In this document: positions 7,047 through 10,941 of the stretch, one piece after another | Numbering within the stretch: position 1 is the first letter of the stretch | Layout of the letters: the number at the start of each line of letters is the position of its first letter | NCBI GenBank assembly: GCA_017533165.1 | Contig: JAFXIM010000257.1 | Span: 1-10,941 of the forward strand | From: Eggerthellaceae bacterium | Lineage (GTDB): Bacteria; Actinomycetota; Coriobacteriia; Coriobacteriales; Eggerthellaceae | Direction: 5' to 3' | DNA length: 10,941 nt | Position numbers and translations under genes: made by a program | Notes under the pieces: model-generated | Database searches by the model: none | What the model was told of the DNA's origin: nothing | What the model saw: only the letters and a program-made list of their open reading frames with translations

Positions 7047-8058
7047 TGCTAAGTACAGCGTACAGCCCCTGGGCGTTCTTCTGGCCAATACGGGAACACC
7101 TGAGGCGCCTACGCCGCGCGCGGTTAAGAAGTACCTGTCCAAGTTTTTGATGGATCCGCGCATCTGTCCCATGAACCGTCTCGCTTGGTGGTTTTTGCTC
7201 CATCTGGTTATTCTTCCCAAGCGCTCCAAGGCGTCGGCGGAAAAGTATGAGCAGATCTGGACCGAAGACGGCTCTCCCTTGCTCCTGTATCAGGATATGC
7301 TCACAGCTGGACTTCAGGCCTATTACCGAAGAACCGGACAGAACGTCGTCGTTTCTCAGGGCTACAGCTATTCCACGCCCTCGATTCAGGCTGGATTGAA
7401 GGAGCTTGTCGAAAAGGGCTGTAATCGCATCATTGTGCTTCCTCTATACCCGCAGAGCGCTTTCTGCACGACCGGCGCTATTCGCGACGGTGTCGATAGA
7501 GCTGCAAAAAAGATTCGCTTCAAGGGACGTTTGGAGTTCGTTGACAACTACAGCGAAGATCCCATTTACATCAAGGCCATAGCTTCCTCCATCATTAACA
7601 CCGGCTTTGATCCTGAGGGTAATGACCGTCTCCTGTTTTCCTACCACTCCATCCCTCTTGTGGATATCGAGGCGGGAGACACCTACGAACTGCAGACTGG
7701 TTCCTCAAGTTTGCATATCGCAAGCGAGCTTGGCCTTGATCGCAAAAGGTGGACCATTTCGTACCAGAGTCGGTTTGATAAAGGTCGTGACTGGCTTCAG
7801 CCATTTTCCAAAGATGTCATCGATCGTTGGACGCGAGCGGGTGAGGGCCGAATCTTTGTCGTGTGCCCGAACTTTGCCGTAGATTGCCTTGAGACGCTTT
7901 ACGATGTCGATATTGAACTGCGTGCGATGCATGCGTCGGGCATGCGTGATTTGGGTCAGCCTGTTTACGATGATGATTACGTGTACGTGCCTTGCTTAAA
8001 TAAAAGCAAGGCTCATCTTCGCGTACTGACTCATGTTTTGGAGCCATACGTTTCCTAG
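7039..8058 (+). CDS. hemH: Ferrochelatase
   Basis: Inserts ferrous iron into a porphyrin (protoporphyrin IX or coproporphyrin III) near the end of heme synthesis. The 339-residue protein is of normal length. Visible signatures: GVLLANTGTPEAPTPRAVKK at 12-31; EKYEQIWTEDGSPLLLY at 68-84; VLPLYPQSAFCTTGA at 133-147; SYHSIP at 201-206 with the metal-inserting H203; YQSRFDKGRDWLQPF at 242-256; and CPNFAVDCLETL at 276-287 with conserved E285. The N-terminal half closely resembles the E. coli enzyme as I remember it, more than the usual actinobacterial coproporphyrin ferrochelatase. The cysteine I remember in E. coli HemH shortly after the active-site loop is replaced here (YELQTGSSS, 216-224). The ATG overlaps the end of the upstream gene by 8 nt, suggesting translational coupling. 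Substrate choice is not decidable from the sequence. Confidence 0.94.
   Translation: MASAKYSVQPLGVLLANTGTPEAPTPRAVKKYLSKFLMDPRICPMNRLAWWFLLHLVILPKRSKASAEKYEQIWTEDGSPLLLYQDMLTAGLQAYYRRTGQNVVVSQGYSYSTPSIQAGLKELVEKGCNRIIVLPLYPQSAFCTTGAIRDGVDRAAKKIRFKGRLEFVDNYSEDPIYIKAIASSIINTGFDPEGNDRLLFSYHSIPLVDIEAGDTYELQTGSSSLHIASELGLDRKRWTISYQSRFDKGRDWLQPFSKDVIDRWTRAGEGRIFVVCPNFAVDCLETLYDVDIELRAMHASGMRDLGQPVYDDDYVYVPCLNKSKAHLRVLTHVLEPYVS
7989..8012 (+). repeat. Perfect 9-bp inverted repeat inside the 3' end of hemH
   Basis: GCCTTGCTT (7989-7997) and AAGCAAGGC (8004-8012) pair perfectly around the 6-nt loop AAATAA, within codons for PCLNKSKAH near the hemH C-terminus. It ends 46 nt before the hemH stop and about 80 nt before coaBC. 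No T-run follows, so it is not a classical terminator. It might be an RNA stability or processing element, or chance. Confidence 0.5.
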
Positions 8059-8092
8059 ATCAAGTGCTTGAGTTTGAGGTGGGATTAGTATC

Positions 8093-9316
8093 ATGACAGC
8101 GCAAAAGCCCTGTGTTCTTATTGGCGTAACCGGTTGTATAGCGGCTTATAAAAGCTGCGAGATCGTGCGAGGCTTGCAGAAGGCAGGCGTACGATGCAAG
8201 GTGGTTATGACAGAGCATGCGGCTGAGTTTGTGGGCCCCACGACTTTTCGTGCTCTTACGCGCGAACCTGTAGCCTTGGGCCTCTTTGATAATCCGGGAG
8301 ACCCTATCCACCATATCTCTCTGGCGCAGGAGTGCGATCTGTTCTTGATTGCTCCTTGTACGGCTAACGTTGCAGCTAAGTTGGCTCACGGTATAGCGGA
8401 TGATCTTTTAACTACAACTGCGCTGGCTACCAAGGCTCCTATCGTGGTGGCTCCCGCCATGAATGTGGCCATGTACGAAGCGGCCGCAACCCAGGAAAAC
8501 TTGAATACGCTTCGGCGTAGGGGTCTTGTTGTTCTTGAACCCGACGAGGGCTATCAAGCATGCGGCGATGTGGGACGGGGACGCATGCCCGAACCCTCTT
8601 ATATCGTTGAGAAAGTAATTGCTGAGTTGGAGAATGTGCGAGGCCTTAAAGCCGACATGACGGGTGTGTCCGTTATGGTGACAGCAGGTCCTACCGTTGA
8701 GGCCATAGATGCGGTCCGCTTCATATCCAATCATTCCTCAGGCAAGATGGGGTATGCTCTTGCTGAAGCCGCTGCAGCACGCGGCGCCGCCGTTACGCTC
8801 ATTTCCGGACCCGTGTCGCTTGAGGCTCCCGAGGGCGTAGAGCTTGTGCCGGTTAAGTCGGCACGTGAGATGCTTGCGGCCGCACAAGAGCCTTTTATGT
8901 CGAGCGATCTTGCCATCTTTGCTGCGGCGGTAGCGGACTATCGTCCTGCGGCGCCTTCCGACAAAAAGCTCAAGAAAGGCGTAGACGACGCGTCTTTGAC
9001 AAGCATCAGCCTAATTGAGAACCCTGACATATTAAAGACGCTTGCTTCGAAAAAGGAGAATCGTTACGTTGTGGGCTTCGCTGCGGAAACCGATGATGTT
9101 CTTGAGAACGGCCGAGTGAAGCTTGAACGAAAGCATGCAGACATGATAGTTGCAAATCGCGTAGGGGAGGGTCTAGCCTTCGGGACAGATGATAACGCTG
9201 CCACTCTTATCATGGAAACCGAGGAGATAGAGTTGGCTCGTATGCAGAAGTCTCAGATGGCGCACGAGATACTCTCTGCAGCCCTGAAGGACCGAGAGAG
9301 AAAGCTCTCTCGATAA
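8093..9316 (+). CDS. coaBC: Bifunctional phosphopantothenoylcysteine decarboxylase / phosphopantothenate-cysteine ligase
   Basis: Carries out two consecutive steps of coenzyme A synthesis: CoaB joins cysteine to 4'-phosphopantothenate, and CoaC, an FMN-dependent decarboxylase, converts the product to 4'-phosphopantetheine. The 407-residue protein is of family length. CoaC occupies about residues 1-180: GVTGCIAAYKSCEIVRGLQK (11-30), PIHHISLAQE with active-site H74, PAMNVAMY with N124, and the substrate-clamp block ACGDVGRGRMPEP with C157. CoaB follows from about 190: TAGPTVEAIDAVRFISNHSS (197-216) and GKMGYALAE, then AAAVADYRPA (277-286), KKLKKG (291-296), GFAAETDD and ADMIVANRVG. GAGGTG at 8076-8081 precedes the ATG with an 11-nt spacer. 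It lies 34 nt after hemH and 21 nt before the Elp3-like gene, consistent with cotranscription. Confidence 0.96.
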   Translation: MTAQKPCVLIGVTGCIAAYKSCEIVRGLQKAGVRCKVVMTEHAAEFVGPTTFRALTREPVALGLFDNPGDPIHHISLAQECDLFLIAPCTANVAAKLAHGIADDLLTTTALATKAPIVVAPAMNVAMYEAAATQENLNTLRRRGLVVLEPDEGYQACGDVGRGRMPEPSYIVEKVIAELENVRGLKADMTGVSVMVTAGPTVEAIDAVRFISNHSSGKMGYALAEAAAARGAAVTLISGPVSLEAPEGVELVPVKSAREMLAAAQEPFMSSDLAIFAAAVADYRPAAPSDKKLKKGVDDASLTSISLIENPDILKTLASKKENRYVVGFAAETDDVLENGRVKLERKHADMIVANRVGEGLAFGTDDNAATLIMETEEIELARMQKSQMAHEILSAALKDRERKLSR

Positions 9317-9337
9317 AAGTGCCGGTGATTGAGAGCC

Positions 9338-10941
9338 ATGCAATATCAAGAAGCCATTAGGAAAGGACTCCTCGATAAGCTCATCGCCATCTTGCGGAAC
9401 GAGGGCTCTCTATCTCAGGACAGGCTTGCGCAGCTGGTGCGAAGCAGCAACCATGGCGTTCAAGATGTTTCCTTGCATAATTCAAAGAAAAAGGCGCTGT
9501 TGTTTTACCTCTGCCAGCGTGCGGCGCAAAGCGAAGTTTGGCAATCATGGAATATTGATGCAAGGCTCGACGATCTCATCGTCAAGACTCTGCAGGTTAA
9601 ACCGCGGCGAACAGCGTCTGGTGTTGCAACCATCACGGTGGTGACAAAGCCAGCTCCCTGCAAAAGCAATTGTTTGTATTGCCCAAACGATATACGTATG
9701 CCGAAGAGCTACTTAAGCGATGAGCCTGCATGTCAGCGAGCAGAAAGAAACTACTTTGACCCCTACCTTCAGGTTGCATCCCGCCTGAAAGCTCTCACCG
9801 AGATGGGGCATGCGACCGATAAAGTGGAGATTATCGTACTGGGGGGATCTTGGAGCGATTACTCCCAGCACTATCAAATATGGTTCATAACCGAGCTGTT
9901 CAAAGCGCTAAACGATGAAGGGAATAGGGATGCTTGGGTGGACGCCCTGCGTACGCAATATGCGCAGATTGGTCTTGAACAGGATCCCGGTCAGCTTGCC
10001 GGAGCGTGCGCGCAGATACAAGGACGTATTGCCTCCGGAGAGTTGAGCTACAACCAAGCTTACGAGGAGCTGTATGGTAAATCTGAGGCCTGGCAAAAAC
10101 TCGACGAGGTCCAAGCGTCAGACTTCTCGCTGCTCGACCATGAGCACCGGAGAAACGAAACTGCTGAGCACAGGGTTGTTGGGTTGGTGGTAGAGACCCG
10201 TCCTGATACGCTCAGTTCTGAAAGCCTCTGTCTGCTGAGGCGTCTTGGCTGTACTAAGGTGCAGATAGGAGTGCAAAGCATTGACGAGAAGGTCATCAGC
10301 TTGAATCGTCGATCAACCGATGTGCAGGAAGTTACGCAGGCTTTTGAGCTTCTCAGGTTATTCGGATTTAAGATTCATGCTCATTACATGCTCAACCTCT
10401 ACGGCTCTAACCCGAGTTTGGACAAGAGCGGTTACCTTAAGTTTATGAGTGATCCTGCTTATATTCCCGATGAGGTTAAGCTGTATCCTTGCGTTCTCGT
10501 GGAGGGAACGGGCTTGGAGGATCTCTATCACGCAGGTGCGTGGCTTCCTTACGAAGATGAAGTGTTGATCGAGCTGCTTGCAGATTTGGTTCTGGAAACT
10601 CCGGAGTACGGCCGCATTTCCCGAATGATTCGCGATATATCGGCGCACGACATTATGGCTGGCAGTAAGAAGACCAACCTAAGACAAGCCGTAGAGGATC
10701 GTGTTCGGCTGAGCGGTCGTAATGTTCGCGAAATCCGTATGCGTGAAGTGAGCACACGCGAAACGAATGCAGAGCTGCTTTCCCTCGAAGAAAGCGTCTA
10801 CGAAACCACCGTGTCTACCGAGCACTTCCTTCAGTGGGTGAATGAAGACGGATGCATCGCCGGTTTTTTGCGGCTGTCTTTACCGCATCCTGACGCGATC
10901 CGTCGACATCAAGAGCAGCTGATTCCCGTTAAGCCTGGTCA
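9338..10941 (+). CDS. Elp3-like radical SAM / GNAT enzyme, 3'-truncated by window edge
   Basis: Probably a bacterial relative of Elp3, which uses acetyl-CoA and a radical SAM centre to make 5-carboxymethyl-type modifications on tRNA wobble uridine 34. 534 residues are visible and the frame is open to the window end. Family signatures: KPRRTASGVATITVVTKP (88-105); cluster cysteines C108, C112, C115 in PCKSNCLYCPND; MPKSYLSDEP (121-130) and NYFDPYLQVASRLKALTEMG (138-157); DKVEIIVLGGSW (161-172); ETAEHRVVGLVVETRPD (274-290); GCTKVQIGVQSIDEKV (304-319); HAHYMLNLYGSNPSLD (347-362); and RISRMIRDISAHDIMAGSKK (426-445). FLRLSL (510-515) looks like the first strand of the GNAT domain, which continues beyond the window. 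Oddities: cysteine spacing CX3CX2C, CPND instead of CPGG, a long insertion near 192-270, and no cysteines in GRNVREIRMREV (460-471). Start ATG 9338 has GGTGATT seven bases upstream. Rare codons are common here, unlike ileS. Confidence 0.88.
   Translation, partial: MQYQEAIRKGLLDKLIAILRNEGSLSQDRLAQLVRSSNHGVQDVSLHNSKKKALLFYLCQRAAQSEVWQSWNIDARLDDLIVKTLQVKPRRTASGVATITVVTKPAPCKSNCLYCPNDIRMPKSYLSDEPACQRAERNYFDPYLQVASRLKALTEMGHATDKVEIIVLGGSWSDYSQHYQIWFITELFKALNDEGNRDAWVDALRTQYAQIGLEQDPGQLAGACAQIQGRIASGELSYNQAYEELYGKSEAWQKLDEVQASDFSLLDHEHRRNETAEHRVVGLVVETRPDTLSSESLCLLRRLGCTKVQIGVQSIDEKVISLNRRSTDVQEVTQAFELLRLFGFKIHAHYMLNLYGSNPSLDKSGYLKFMSDPAYIPDEVKLYPCVLVEGTGLEDLYHAGAWLPYEDEVLIELLADLVLETPEYGRISRMIRDISAHDIMAGSKKTNLRQAVEDRVRLSGRNVREIRMREVSTRETNAELLSLEESVYETTVSTEHFLQWVNEDGCIAGFLRLSLPHPDAIRRHQEQLIPVKPG

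Noticed and set aside
6369..7229. A 286-codon minus-strand frame opposite the pseudouridine synthase and hemH genes
   Set aside because: It is codon-register antisense to the pseudouridine synthase and spans two well-supported genes. No domain is recognisable in it.
8060..8071. TCAAG-TG-CTTGA palindrome between hemH and coaBC
   Set aside because: A 5-bp arm with a 2-nt centre is short enough to be chance. No other copy was noticed in the window, so no operator is called.

Overview
This looks like ordinary chromosomal DNA from a bacterium of moderate GC content (roughly 50% by eye). The style of the proteins and the gene order suggest an actinobacterium of the class Coriobacteriia. That placement is inferred from overall similarity and from the lspA-rluA-type, hemH, coaBC and Elp3-like run, not from a marker gene; no rRNA or tRNA gene is present.

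Layout: (1) 1-1014, plus strand, the 3' part of a family 2 glycosyltransferase gene that begins before the window. (2) 1015-1085, a short gap between convergent genes with a perfect 8-bp hairpin that probably terminates the glycosyltransferase transcript. (3) 1086-2369, minus strand, DNA polymerase IV (dinB) with an internal sliding-clamp-binding motif and a C-terminal tail. (4) 2370-2529, a divergent control region with a candidate promoter for ileS and a small palindromic leader element. (5) 2530-9316 and on to the window edge, six tightly packed plus-strand genes: ileS, lspA, an RluA-family pseudouridine synthase, hemH, coaBC, and an Elp3-like radical SAM gene that runs off the window. Gaps are 12 to 47 nt or a small overlap, so one polycistronic transcript is likely.

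The plus-strand cluster combines housekeeping functions: tRNA-Ile charging, lipoprotein signal-peptide removal, RNA pseudouridylation, heme synthesis, coenzyme A synthesis and probably wobble-uridine modification of tRNA. Two genes act on tRNA and one modifies rRNA or tRNA. The others serve the envelope and cofactor supply.

I see no mobile element, CRISPR array, phage or defence system, and no clearly new system. The points most worth a second look are: the divergent Elp3-like protein (non-standard cysteine spacing, a large insertion, no cysteines where Elp3 often binds zinc); a ferrochelatase that resembles the enterobacterial type; the same-frame ileS/lspA junction, where lspA has only a TTG start; a 9-bp hairpin inside the end of hemH; and strong codon selection in ileS that leaves a long spurious antisense open frame.
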